Shown here piece by piece: positions 1 through 7,649 of a stretch of 36,536 nucleotides of DNA; position 1 is the stretch's first letter; each line of letters begins with the position of its first letter. The stretch spans positions 1 through 36,536 of the forward strand of contig JAPYVG010000018.1 in the NCBI GenBank assembly GCA_028277025.1, read 5' to 3'. The notes beneath the pieces were generated by a model, which did no database searches, had not been told where the DNA came from, and saw only the letters and a list, made by a program, of their open reading frames with translations. Origin of the DNA: Sulfolobaceae archaeon (GTDB taxonomy: Archaea > Thermoproteota > Thermoprotei_A > Sulfolobales > Sulfolobaceae). A program made the translations under genes and the position numbers.

Positions 1-8
1 TTCCTACC

Positions 9-269
9 TTACCTCTTAACATCAATAGCTCTACGGAAATATTTGTTAGTCTTATATAAATTCCTGATAGCGTTCTCAAAACTCTCATCTCTGTCCAGTT
101 CGTATTTAAGAAATACACCTGAGTGATCCCTATCTTCTCTTTTAGTCAATAGTCTCTCACGTTCTAAAATTGTGTCATAAGATACGTTCTTCAAAACTTT
201 TGATGCATAATCCTCATTGCCCTTGAGAGGTATTTCGATGTGACCTTTCTCCGTAGGGATAATTATCAT
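9..269 (-). CDS. Hypothetical protein of integrated element
   Basis: An 86-residue protein that I do not recognise. It is charged, with no membrane segment and no obvious motif. The start is an ATG at 269 preceded on the minus strand by a TATA-like GGTATAAGAAT (about 291-301). That is 25-30 bp upstream, the spacing expected for a leaderless Sulfolobales gene, so the reading frame is probably real. It lies on the element side of the tRNA attachment site together with int(N), so it is most likely a virus or plasmid gene. No function is proposed. Confidence 0.55.
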   Translation of the reverse strand: MIIIPTEKGHIEIPLKGNEDYASKVLKNVSYDTILERERLLTKREDRDHSGVFLKYELDRDESFENAIRNLYKTNKYFRRAIDVKR

Positions 270-629
270 TAGCTTCTTGTTTACCCCTGAAATTCTTATA
301 CCTTTTTCAATATCTTGGGCGGTAACCAGCCCACCAGAATAATAAAACTCTACTTCCTTTCTGGATATTGGAAGTATGCAGGGTCTGGGAAATCAAATAT
401 TTGTTCTTTTTTTCTAAATAATGAGGATATAAATATTTCTCCTTTCAAAGAGCTGGGGAGGAGCGTTATTAGTATTATGGGGAGTGGGTATTCCCGTGTT
501 TCTTTTTCCTTTTCTCACTAGCATTAGGGGTGTGGAGAAATTTAGAATAGCAATGGGGGTGTGGGTGTATCCCCCACAAGGAATATCCCCACAGGGGGTG
601 TTATTTAGACTTTTTTCACTATCAAGTTG
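270..629. other. Intergenic region with GC-rich inverted repeats
   Basis: About 360 bp with no gene I can support. A 68-codon open frame on the + strand (315-521) looks like chance coding: low-complexity aromatic/serine composition and no promoter. The divergent promoters of the two flanking genes lie at its ends. Its striking content is a run of G- and C-tracts at 555-598 with inverted and direct partial repeats (TGGGGG...CCCCCA, then GGAATATCCCCACAG), in sharp contrast to the AT-rich surroundings. A related motif flanks the attachment site at 1353-1369. It could be an element control or replication region; this is inference. Confidence 0.45.
555..598. repeat. GC-rich partial inverted/direct repeats
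   Basis: A G5 tract at 555-559, a C5 tract with ACA at 571-578, GGAATATCCCCACAG at 580-594 and another G5 run at 594-598 can pair in several ways (TGTGGGG with CCCCACA, GGGGG with CCCCC). The unit GGAATATCCCCACAG is close to GGGATATTCCCCCACAG at 1356-1372, directly next to the tRNA 3' end. Such repeats could be protein-binding sites of the integrated element. Confidence 0.5.
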
Positions 630-902
630 ATGACAGGTCTGAACTCCTTTAATATAATAGATGTCTTGTATAGAGCATATAACATAATTCTAATGTATAT
701 ATCAAATTTTTTGCAAACATTAGGATCAAATAACCAGGAAGCTGTAGAGTTAAGCCCTATAGTGTTACTATTTCTTGCGATTTCTGTTACATATCTAACA
801 AGTCACATGTTCACAGCATTTAAGAAATACGTCCAGGACTTTATTGTATTGTTTGCAGTAATAATCCTTATCGCGGTGATAGCAATAAGCTTAAGTGCAT
901 AA
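630..902 (+). CDS. Small two-helix membrane protein of integrated element
   Basis: About 90 residues, with a hydrophobic segment near residues 44-60 and a second strongly hydrophobic C-terminal helix (about 70-90), separated by a short charged loop containing FKKYVQD. I chose the ATG at 630 over the TTG one codon upstream because a TATA-like TTATTTA (602-608) sits about 25 bp before it, giving a leaderless start. Small two-TM proteins are common among fusellovirus and plasmid genes. The family is not recognised. Its position left of int(N) suggests it belongs to the integrated element. Confidence 0.5.
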   Translation: MTGLNSFNIIDVLYRAYNIILMYISNFLQTLGSNNQEAVELSPIVLLFLAISVTYLTSHMFTAFKKYVQDFIVLFAVIILIAVIAISLSA

Positions 903-907
903 GTGCT

Positions 908-1087
908 TTGCAAATCTTAAACTTAGAGAGACAGAACAAGATTAAGAAGGATAAATTTGAGAGAGATGCGGTTAGCTACTATTATCTTATTCCTCTAGAG
1001 TACTGGAAGAACTTAGCGGAGTTAAGAATTAGCCTCCGAGGATTTTACCAATCGTTCTTAGAGTTCCTAGCCAGAAACAATAAGTAA
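908..1087 (+). CDS. Remnant or small ORF next to int(N)
   Basis: A 59-codon frame with a protein-like composition (segments such as FERDAVSYYYLIPLEYW and LRGFYQSFLEFLARNNK). It follows the membrane protein by 5 bp. The only plausible start is TTG at 908, without a clear ribosome binding site, so it may be the C-terminal remnant of a larger element gene. The frame ends inside a perfect 9-bp hairpin (1084-1107). Function unknown. Confidence 0.35.
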   Translation: MQILNLERQNKIKKDKFERDAVSYYYLIPLEYWKNLAELRISLRGFYQSFLEFLARNNK

Positions 1088-1107
1088 TACTACTTTTTTA
1101 GTATTAC
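1084..1107. terminator. Hairpin at the stop codon of the remnant ORF
   Basis: A perfect inverted repeat, GTAATACTA / TAGTATTAC, with the 6-nt loop CTTTTT. It overlaps the stop codon of the preceding small ORF. It could form a transcription-end or processing hairpin. Sulfolobales terminators are usually U-tracts rather than hairpins, so the role is uncertain. Confidence 0.4.
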
Positions 1108-1166
1108 CTGTATGGAATTTTTATCATCTTCTTTCAACTTCACGTTTTTTATTCTATTATAATGAG

Positions 1167-1174
1167 TATTTAAA
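1167..1174 (+). promoter_or_regulatory. TATA box for integrase fragment
   Basis: TATTTAAA lies 24-31 bp upstream of an ATG at 1198. This is the usual distance for a leaderless Sulfolobales transcript. It supports 1198, rather than the ATG at 1229, as the original start of the integrase gene. Confidence 0.5.
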
Positions 1175-1352
1175 CCCCGCAAAAATAGAATCTTAGAATG
1201 CCTTCTTTTTACGTTAATTCTAAATTCTATGAAAGAGATCAAAGGAAAGTATTATGTTTACTCCATAGAGAAGGGTGATGGCGGTAAGCAAAGGCATTAT
1301 TACATTGCACCTTTAGATAAGATAATAGAAACTTACATAACAGTAAGGAGCA

Positions 1353-1369
1353 TGGGGGATATTCCCCCA
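1353..1369. repeat. Perfect 7-bp inverted repeat next to attR
   Basis: TGGGGGA-TAT-TCCCCCA lies inside int(N), 3 bp from the discriminator base of the tRNA. It resembles the GC-rich repeats at 555-598. It may be an integrase arm- or accessory-binding site; this is inferred from position only. Confidence 0.5.
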
Positions 1370-1372
1370 CAG

Positions 1373-1413
1373 TGCCGCGGCCGGGATTTGAACCCGGGCC
1401 ACAGGCTTGAGAG
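1373..1413. other. Probable attR (3' half of tRNA-Glu)
   Basis: SSV-type elements integrate into the 3' half of tRNA genes, from about the anticodon loop to the 3' end, and restore the tRNA. Here int(N) reads directly into the tRNA 3' end from the left, so the element-host crossover is inside this segment. The exact core boundaries need the left-end copy (attL), which lies outside the window. Confidence 0.6.
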
Positions 1414-1422
1414 GCCTGCATA

Positions 1423-1437
1423 CTCTCGGCGCAGAGG
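1423..1437 (-). other. Putative non-canonical tRNA intron in D-arm
   Basis: About 15 nt with self-complementary ends (CTCT/AGAG) separate the D-loop from the 3' strand of the D-stem. Because of an AG repeat at the borders, the ends are ambiguous by one or two bases. Introns at positions other than 37/38 are known in crenarchaeal tRNAs. The assignment rests on length and D-stem restoration only. Confidence 0.55.
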
Positions 1438-1482
1438 CTTGACCGGGCTATACTACCGCGGCATTAATAAATCTTTCCCTTA

Positions 1483-1492
1483 ACTTAAAAAG
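1483..1492 (-). promoter_or_regulatory. tRNA-Glu promoter TATA box
   Basis: On the minus strand CTTTTTAAGT lies about 25 bp upstream of the tRNA 5' end at 1462, the normal archaeal TATA position. Confidence 0.6.
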
Positions 1493-1760
1493 TTAGCGAG
1501 TAGAGAGTAGGATCCCACTAGTCTGGATAAGGTAAGTATCCCTCGTTAATAAGAATTCAGTTCAACCTTTAGTGATTTTTACTGAATAAAGGGATATTTG
1601 AAAGAACGCTACTTCGTTTAAGCGGAACTGTGTAATCCAAACGAATTTCTTGTGTGTAAAAGATACGGAGAGACCACTAATCATTTCGGCAATTCGGAAT
1701 GGGAAATGGGTTTTACCTTTATTCGGTTAACCTTTTATTTCCCTTAAGGTATCTTATTCT

Positions 1761-4100
1761 ATGGAAATTAGTAAATATGAAATTTTTTTAGATTTTGACT
1801 TTAAGAATTTGATATATAAAGGCTCTGAAAAGATATATTGCAAAACTGAAGATGAGTTAAGATTAGACGCTGTAGGTTTAAAGGTTAATAAAGTCTTTGC
1901 AGATGGTAAAGAACTCCCCTTCGAGCAAAATGATAGACAAGTTGTTATCAAGACTGGGAGATTTGAAGGTGTTTTACAAGTCGGGTTTGAGGGGAAGGTC
2001 AAGGAGAAAGAGTTGGTGGGGATTTACAAAGCTCCTTATAATGATACTTATGTGATCTCAACTCAATTCGAATCAAGTCATGCAAGGGAATTCATACCTT
2101 GTGTTGATCACCCAGCATATAAGGCTGTGTTTAAGATTGTCGTCAGAGTAGATAAAAACCTGGACGTAATCTCTAACATGCCAGTGGAAAAGGTCAGTGA
2201 AGAAGGGGATAAAAAGGTTGTTGAGTTTATGGAGACCCCTAAGATGTCCACTTACTTACTTTATTTAGGAATAGGTAAGTTTGAGGAGGTTTCAGATTCC
2301 CTTGAAGATATTAGAGTTATTGTCGCGACAGTTCCGGGGAAGGTAAATAGGGGTAAGTTCGCATTAGATGTGGCTAAAAGGGTTATTGACTTTTACAATA
2401 ACTATTTCGGGATAAAGTATCAGCTTCCTAAAGTCCATTTAATAGCTGTACCGGAATTTGCATTTGGCGCTATGGAGAACTGGGGGGCTATAACTTTTAG
2501 GGAAACCGCATTACTTGCTGGGGAGGATTCTTCAGTATCTCAGAGGATGAGGGTAGCGAGCGTTGTTGCTCACGAGTTGGCTCATCAGTGGTTCGGTAAC
2601 CTCGTCACAATGAAGTGGTGGGATGACTTATGGCTCAATGAGAGTTTTGCCACGTTCATGAGTTATAAGGCTGTTGACTCGCTTTTCCCGCAATGGGACA
2701 TGTTCGGTTATTTCGTTTCGAGTGAGACCTCCTCGGCAATGTTTAGGGATTCTTTAAGCACTACTCACCCTATTGAAGCCCATGTAAATACCCCAGAAGA
2801 GGTTGAGCAAATATTTGATGATATAAGTTACGGGAAGGGCGCAAGTGTGCTTAGGATGATCGAGGCCTATATTGGCAAAGATGCATTTCAAAACGGTATT
2901 AAGCACTACTTGCAGGAGTATAAGTTTTCTAATGCCGAGGGTAAGGATTTTTGGGATAGTTTGGAAAAGGGTTCCGGGGTTCCGGTCGGTGAAATCGTTA
3001 AGGATTGGATAACTAAGAGCGGTTATCCTATTGTTTACGTTTATGTTAACGGTAGTCAGATAAAGCTCGTTCAAGAGAAGTTTTCGTTTACTCAGAGCGT
3101 TAAAACGCTTTATACAATTCCTTTAACCTTAGAAGTTAACGGTAAGAGGATTTCTCATTTAATGAAGGACGAAAGTACTACTATTGATGTTGGTAGTGAT
3201 GTGAAGAGCGTTAAAGTAAATTTGGATAGGAGTGGGTTTTATAGGGTTTATTACGACGATTTGGATATGTTCTTAGCCTCAAACCCTAATCACTTAGAGA
3301 GATGGGGTATTTTGGATGATTATTATAATTTCTTACTTGCGGGTAAGGTGGATTATAAGGCTTACGAGGAGGTCGTTAAAAGGTTAATGAGAGATGACAA
3401 TTATCTGGTCGTTGATGAGATTAGGTCTGAGTTGTTCTCTCTATGGTGTGTTAATCCTTCGAAATACGATCTAATATACGATTTCCTTGAGATGCAGATT
3501 CCTCATTGGGCTAAGAGAAGTGATGATAACGGCCAAAGAGTTTATGGTAATCTACTGAAGTCTTTTGCCTATGTAGATGAGAGGTTTGCGATGGGGCTTT
3601 CTGTAGCTTTTAGCAATTACGATTCTCTTAATCCCAACGTTAAGGAAGCAGTAGCCACTGCCTATGCTGTAACTCATGGAGAGAGAGGTTATGATGATTT
3701 GTTGAATAAATACAGGGAGCAAAGGTTTGATGAAGAGAAAATCAGGTTATTAAATGCCATGCTATCCTTTAGAGAGCCTTACTTGGTCACTAATACTTTA
3801 AGTTTGTCTTTAACTGGGGAAATAAAGAGACAAGATACTGCTAGGATTTTGCCTCAGGCTTCTATGAACCCCTACTCCCGCTTTGCTGTGTGGAGATGGA
3901 TTAAGACCCATTTGGAGTTCCTAAGAGGAATATATAGCGGTACTGGTATACTTGGTAGGTCATTAAGGAGTGCTATAGCTTATTTGGGTATTAACAACAC
4001 GGATGTGGAGGAATTCTTTACAAAGAATAAGTTCCCAGAGATGGACGTGGAGATAAGAAGTGGTTTAGAGATTTTAAGTGTGATTAGGAGATTGGCTTAA
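1761..4100 (+). CDS. M1 family zinc aminopeptidase
   Basis: A 779-residue M1 (gluzincin) aminopeptidase, a cytosolic enzyme that removes N-terminal residues from peptides downstream of the proteasome. It has the GAMEN exopeptidase motif at residues 236-240 and the zinc site HELAH at 271-275 with the third ligand E294 18 residues on, in NESFATF. The length fits the tricorn-interacting-factor/puromycin-sensitive group and includes the helical C-terminal domain. The ATG start has a TATA-like CTTTTATTT at about 1732-1740, giving a leaderless transcript. Its 3' end overlaps the convergent PLD-like gene by 27 bp. The family is certain; the substrate preference is not visible. Confidence 0.95.
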   Translation: MEISKYEIFLDFDFKNLIYKGSEKIYCKTEDELRLDAVGLKVNKVFADGKELPFEQNDRQVVIKTGRFEGVLQVGFEGKVKEKELVGIYKAPYNDTYVISTQFESSHAREFIPCVDHPAYKAVFKIVVRVDKNLDVISNMPVEKVSEEGDKKVVEFMETPKMSTYLLYLGIGKFEEVSDSLEDIRVIVATVPGKVNRGKFALDVAKRVIDFYNNYFGIKYQLPKVHLIAVPEFAFGAMENWGAITFRETALLAGEDSSVSQRMRVASVVAHELAHQWFGNLVTMKWWDDLWLNESFATFMSYKAVDSLFPQWDMFGYFVSSETSSAMFRDSLSTTHPIEAHVNTPEEVEQIFDDISYGKGASVLRMIEAYIGKDAFQNGIKHYLQEYKFSNAEGKDFWDSLEKGSGVPVGEIVKDWITKSGYPIVYVYVNGSQIKLVQEKFSFTQSVKTLYTIPLTLEVNGKRISHLMKDESTTIDVGSDVKSVKVNLDRSGFYRVYYDDLDMFLASNPNHLERWGILDDYYNFLLAGKVDYKAYEEVVKRLMRDDNYLVVDEIRSELFSLWCVNPSKYDLIYDFLEMQIPHWAKRSDDNGQRVYGNLLKSFAYVDERFAMGLSVAFSNYDSLNPNVKEAVATAYAVTHGERGYDDLLNKYREQRFDEEKIRLLNAMLSFREPYLVTNTLSLSLTGEIKRQDTARILPQASMNPYSRFAVWRWIKTHLEFLRGIYSGTGILGRSLRSAIAYLGINNTDVEEFFTKNKFPEMDVEIRSGLEILSVIRRLA

Positions 4101-4787
4101 AATAGACATTATTTTTTCCACTTCCTCTTTACTCACCTTCTCTACTAATACAATTTTTTCTCTGTTTTCATTCTTTAAAGGTATTGAGAGTATATATCCT
4201 TCGTTATCTGCAAAGATTATTGAGAAGGATACTTTTTCATTGACTATTACTCTTAAATTCTTGTTTAGCTCTTCTCTAACAATTTCCGTCTCTTGTATCC
4301 TCTCATTAATCATTGTGTCTTGATAGGCTAAAGTTTCGTTTAGGTTTTTTATTTTTTTAGATGCTAGGATTATAGTATAAATCGAGACTATTAGGGCTAT
4401 TGATAAGGGTATAAAAGATATATAATTAGGTATGGTTGATAAAAAGTAGTGTGTTACAAATAAAAATGATAGAGCAACTCCGATAAGTAAAGTGGGTATG
4501 GAAATTCTTAAATTCTTAAATTTTTGTAGAGTTTTCCTATTGTATTCTTCGTTTTTCATAATCTCTTTTATTTCGTCAAGCCCATATGATTTTTTCTTGT
4601 TCTCTAACCAACTTGCCCAGTCTGTATCCCCTGTTATTACTGTAGTTTTTGTTCCCCTAGATGCTTTATAGAGTAGTAAGTTTGCGAACTCATCGTCTAA
4701 GTCTGGAGTTACAACTATTATCTCATTTGTGCCTTTATTTAACAAGTTTTTTATATCATCTAATACTTTCGTAGACTTTCCATACAT
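4074..4787 (-). CDS. PLD-like domain membrane protein
   Basis: 237 residues. Residues about 10-55 (NEIIVVTPDLDDEF..LL, then TKTTVITGD) resemble half of a phospholipase-D-like fold, but no HKD catalytic motif is present. Two transmembrane helices follow at about 95-115 and 121-142. After them come a charged, coiled-coil-prone stretch (about 143-175) and a C-terminal roadblock-like or small alpha/beta segment. It is the last gene of the operon after the LeuRS gene, 9 bp downstream. A GAGGTG ribosome binding site overlaps the leuS stop codon, which supports the ATG at 4787. The domain call is inference and no catalytic role can be claimed. Confidence 0.6.
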   Translation of the reverse strand: MYGKSTKVLDDIKNLLNKGTNEIIVVTPDLDDEFANLLLYKASRGTKTTVITGDTDWASWLENKKKSYGLDEIKEIMKNEEYNRKTLQKFKNLRISIPTLLIGVALSFLFVTHYFLSTIPNYISFIPLSIALIVSIYTIILASKKIKNLNETLAYQDTMINERIQETEIVREELNKNLRVIVNEKVSFSIIFADNEGYILSIPLKNENREKIVLVEKVSKEEVEKIMSILSQSPNHT

Positions 4788-4796
4788 GGTAGCACC

Positions 4797-7622
4797 TCAT
4801 AATAATGCTATCCCCGGTGATAATGGTAATGAGACTGTTTTCTTACCTTTTATATCTGGTACTGAGGGGTCGTTATAGTCGTAAACGGCTATTTCTGTAA
4901 CGTTAAGTTTATTCATTAAGAATTGTATGTGGTCTATTATTACATCTTTTTCGTCAAAGTCCGTATTTACGTATAATTCTTTAATTAAATCTGGTAAGCT
5001 CATGGCGAGTTCATATAACCTTTTACCTAAGTTCTCATTGCCTATTTTCATAATGAAGTCTCTAAGCGTGACTCTGTTCTTGATCGCATTGATTGCTTCT
5101 TTCAACATCTTCTTAATCTCCTCATCTTGATTAACATACATAATTACCTTTTCGGGTTCTTTTGAAGTTAAATTCGATATGTCATTGATATAACTTACAA
5201 GGAGTCTGAGGTATTCTATACTTATTAACGACTTATCGTCACCCTTTAGTTCATCGCTTTTCGGAAATTGCTGTTGGACAACTAGGCTATTGTTTAATTT
5301 ATGCCATAATTCCTCAGCTAAATGTGGAGTGAAAGGTGCCATAAGCCTTATCCAAACGTTTAGTACTTGTCTTATTATTTCGTTATTCGGCTTACCGTTT
5401 GTTAGTTCCATATAGTCCTTTAAGGTTTCATATATTGTGTAATAAGTTGTTATATATGCTGTCCTTAAGTCAAATTTTTCTAAGGCTTCATCCACTATTT
5501 TAACATATCTAGCCATTATCGACGATAACCATAAATCCTCTACTCTTACTTCATTTACACCGATTACTGATAATAAGCCATTAACGTAATCGTGGATGTG
5601 TTTAAGTTGTTCTGCAATACTCTTAGCTATTGTAGGATTAAACTCTATGTCGTCTGAGATTGAGGCGGTCGACGTCAAGGCCAACCTTACGGTATCTACG
5701 CCATATTCTCTTATAGCCTTGTTCAACGGATAAATGTTACCGAAACTTTTACTCATTTTCTTTCCTCCTACTCTAATAAAACCGTTAACAACTATTTGTT
5801 TAGGTATTAATGCTTCGCCAAATATTGCAATGTGGTGATAAACGTAATATGGTAAGTGGTTTTGTATTAAGTCTCTCCCACTGTGCCTCGAATCAACTGG
5901 GTACCAATATGTAAACTCCTTCCTTAAGTCCTCTACTTGTTCTCTTGACAACCCTAACTCTTTAGATATCTCTTCTGGGTTTCCTCTACCTAAAAACACG
6001 TAATCAAGTAGTTTGTCGCTAATTATTGGGAACTTGATTTTGTGTGAGATTGTATAAAAGGCCGTATAGATTGTTGAGTCGCTTAAACTGTCTATTATCT
6101 CTTTATCGTCCCAAGGTAGTCTAACTCCTAAACCTCTTGATCTAGTAAACGCTCTTGGTTGCAAGTTAAAGACTATTTTCTCCATTTCTTTCTTAGCATC
6201 GGGGGGTATGAAATTGATTTTCTCTAACGCTTTCAGTGTAGAGGATTTCCAAATAGGGTTTGAATAGTTAATGAACCACTGTGAGTCTATTACTTTGACC
6301 ACTACTTCAGCACCGCACCTACAATATACTGGGCTGTTTGATATTTCGTAGATTGTGGAATGTGAGCCTAAGTTTTCTAATAATTCTATCACACCCTTCC
6401 TAGCTTCCATTACACTTTTTCCCGCTATTTTCTCCTTAACGAACTGTTTTATGAAATCTGGTACTAGGTCGACCACGTCTTCCCTTATCACTCCTTTATG
6501 GTATTCAATTCTGTAAAGTGTGTCAATATAATCTTTTAACTCTTGAGGGTTCTTCGTCTGTGCTAAGCTTACTATTTCTGGCCCTGGTAGTTCCCCGTAC
6601 TCATCAGTCCTTATAACTGGAATTAATTCAAAGCTTTCCTTTAGCTCAGTTAGTGAGAGGTAATGTAATGGTTCATGGGATGGAACCGCCATTACTACAC
6701 CAGTACCCTGTTTTGGTTCTACGTATTTACTGGGTAAAACTCTCATTTCTTTTCCGGTAACCGGGTTCCTCACTTTGTATTTTAGCAGTTCGTCAACGTT
6801 AATCTTTGTTTCCTCTGTGAGTTTTAGTTGATATTTAAGTTTGTTATATGCAGGTAGGGAGAGAACTAATCTCTTTCCTCTCTCGTCTTTTACTACGATG
6901 TATTCCGATGAGGGGTTAACAAGTAGTGCTATTGCTCCAAATACTGTTTCTGGCCTTGGTGTTGCGGCGGGAAATATTAGGTCGCCTGAATCAAAATATA
7001 TTACGTCTATGTCTTCAATCTCAGGCTCTATGTCACCTTTTGTATCGTGCATTCCTACCGGGAACTGGTCTACTGGGCAATAGGCTACTGGTGCTCTTTC
7101 CACTTTTAAGTATCCTAATTCGTATAATCTTTTATACTGCCATTGGATAAATTTCTCGAAAGCAGGATCTATTGTTGTAAACTCCCTCCTCCAGTCAACG
7201 CTTAAGCCCAATGTTTTTGCTGTGTTCTTCATGTCGTTTTTGAAGTATTCTGCAAGGTATGAGGGGTCTGTGAACTTCTCGACTTCCTCTTTACTTATCC
7301 CGTAAACGTTTATGAATGTTGAAATTATGTCCTCATCTCCCCTTTTTATTGCATCAGCTATTGACAATATTGGGGTTCCAGTAAATTGGAAGGCGAACGG
7401 TAAGAGTACGTTATAGCCTTTCATTCTTAAATATCTAGCGTAAATATCTGCAGTTATGTAAGTCCTCCCGTGGCCTATATGTAGTGGGCTATTTGTATAG
7501 GGGAACGCTACGGTTATGAATTTTTTAGGTTTTTCACTAGGGTTTGCCTCATATACTTTATTTTCTTCCCAAACTGTTTGCCACTTTGTAGCTATGTCGT
7601 TAAGGAATGATGCAATGCTCAC
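4797..7622 (-). CDS. leuS: Leucyl-tRNA synthetase, archaeal type, altered editing site
   Basis: A 941-residue class I synthetase that attaches leucine to tRNA-Leu. It has HIGH at residues 48-51, KMSKS at 622-626, a CP1 editing domain between them, an archaeal zinc-type CRCGAE segment, and the archaeal C-terminal extension. The CP1 segment GTGVVMAVPSHEPLHYLSL has His320 where archaeal LeuRS enzymes, as I recall them, carry a conserved aspartate that anchors the misacylated amino group. Sulfolobales are known to carry two LeuRS genes, and one paralogue is divergent. This copy may be the divergent one; that is an inference from the editing site. The start is GTG at 7622. It sits in an operon with an M20 peptidase and a radical SAM enzyme upstream. 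Confidence 0.9.
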   Translation of the reverse strand: MSIASFLNDIATKWQTVWEENKVYEANPSEKPKKFITVAFPYTNSPLHIGHGRTYITADIYARYLRMKGYNVLLPFAFQFTGTPILSIADAIKRGDEDIISTFINVYGISKEEVEKFTDPSYLAEYFKNDMKNTAKTLGLSVDWRREFTTIDPAFEKFIQWQYKRLYELGYLKVERAPVAYCPVDQFPVGMHDTKGDIEPEIEDIDVIYFDSGDLIFPAATPRPETVFGAIALLVNPSSEYIVVKDERGKRLVLSLPAYNKLKYQLKLTEETKINVDELLKYKVRNPVTGKEMRVLPSKYVEPKQGTGVVMAVPSHEPLHYLSLTELKESFELIPVIRTDEYGELPGPEIVSLAQTKNPQELKDYIDTLYRIEYHKGVIREDVVDLVPDFIKQFVKEKIAGKSVMEARKGVIELLENLGSHSTIYEISNSPVYCRCGAEVVVKVIDSQWFINYSNPIWKSSTLKALEKINFIPPDAKKEMEKIVFNLQPRAFTRSRGLGVRLPWDDKEIIDSLSDSTIYTAFYTISHKIKFPIISDKLLDYVFLGRGNPEEISKELGLSREQVEDLRKEFTYWYPVDSRHSGRDLIQNHLPYYVYHHIAIFGEALIPKQIVVNGFIRVGGKKMSKSFGNIYPLNKAIREYGVDTVRLALTSTASISDDIEFNPTIAKSIAEQLKHIHDYVNGLLSVIGVNEVRVEDLWLSSIMARYVKIVDEALEKFDLRTAYITTYYTIYETLKDYMELTNGKPNNEIIRQVLNVWIRLMAPFTPHLAEELWHKLNNSLVVQQQFPKSDELKGDDKSLISIEYLRLLVSYINDISNLTSKEPEKVIMYVNQDEEIKKMLKEAINAIKNRVTLRDFIMKIGNENLGKRLYELAMSLPDLIKELYVNTDFDEKDVIIDHIQFLMNKLNVTEIAVYDYNDPSVPDIKGKKTVSLPLSPGIALL

Positions 7623-7649
7623 AATTTCTAAATAGTTAAAAGGGATATT

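Larger units (their letters stand above)
1373..1462 (-). tRNA. tRNA-Glu (CUC) with D-arm insertion
   Basis: The acceptor strand GCCGCGG (1462-1456) pairs with CCGCGGC (1380-1374), with discriminator A at 1373 and no encoded CCA. The T-arm has the GTTCAAATC loop. The anticodon stem CAGGC/GCCTG encloses loop CTCTCAA with anticodon CTC (1411-1409), which decodes GAG. The gene is 90 nt instead of about 75. The excess is roughly 15 nt at 1423-1437 between D-loop and D-stem. Removing it restores the D-stem GTAT...GTAT of Sulfolobales tRNA-Glu, so it is probably a non-canonical intron, although I could not draw a clean bulge-helix-bulge. The gene serves as the attachment site of the element to the left. 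Confidence 0.88.
1198..1483 (+). pseudogene. SSV-type integrase N-terminal fragment, int(N)
   Basis: The frame from 1229 reads KEIKGKYYVYSIEKGDGG and then enters the tRNA gene as PPQCRGRDLNPGHRLE. The arrangement KG(K/R)YYVY...PL..(V/I)(V/I)E(T/S)Y, then a P-rich turn, then translated tRNA sequence, is what I recall for the N-terminal part of SSV1 integrase. SSV-type tyrosine recombinases are split on integration because attP lies inside int. Only the N-terminal part is in this window; the catalytic int(C) would be at the far left end of the element. The promoter-proximal ATG at 1198 gives MPSFYVNSKFYE in another frame. That matches the expected residues just before KEIKGK, so a frameshift near 1229-1232 is likely. 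The frame runs on through the tRNA to 1483, but only the part up to the att core derives from the element. Confidence 0.75.

Noticed and set aside
315..521. 68-codon + strand open frame in the left intergenic region
   Set aside because: No promoter, low-complexity composition and no similarity I recognise. It lies across the divergent promoter region of better-supported genes.
1239..1421. Minus-strand open frame over int(N) and the tRNA
   Set aside because: Opposite strand of the integrase fragment and tRNA; the composition follows from those features.
2754..3074. 106-codon minus-strand frame inside the M1 aminopeptidase gene
   Set aside because: Shadow of a certain gene in another frame; no independent promoter or protein-like features.
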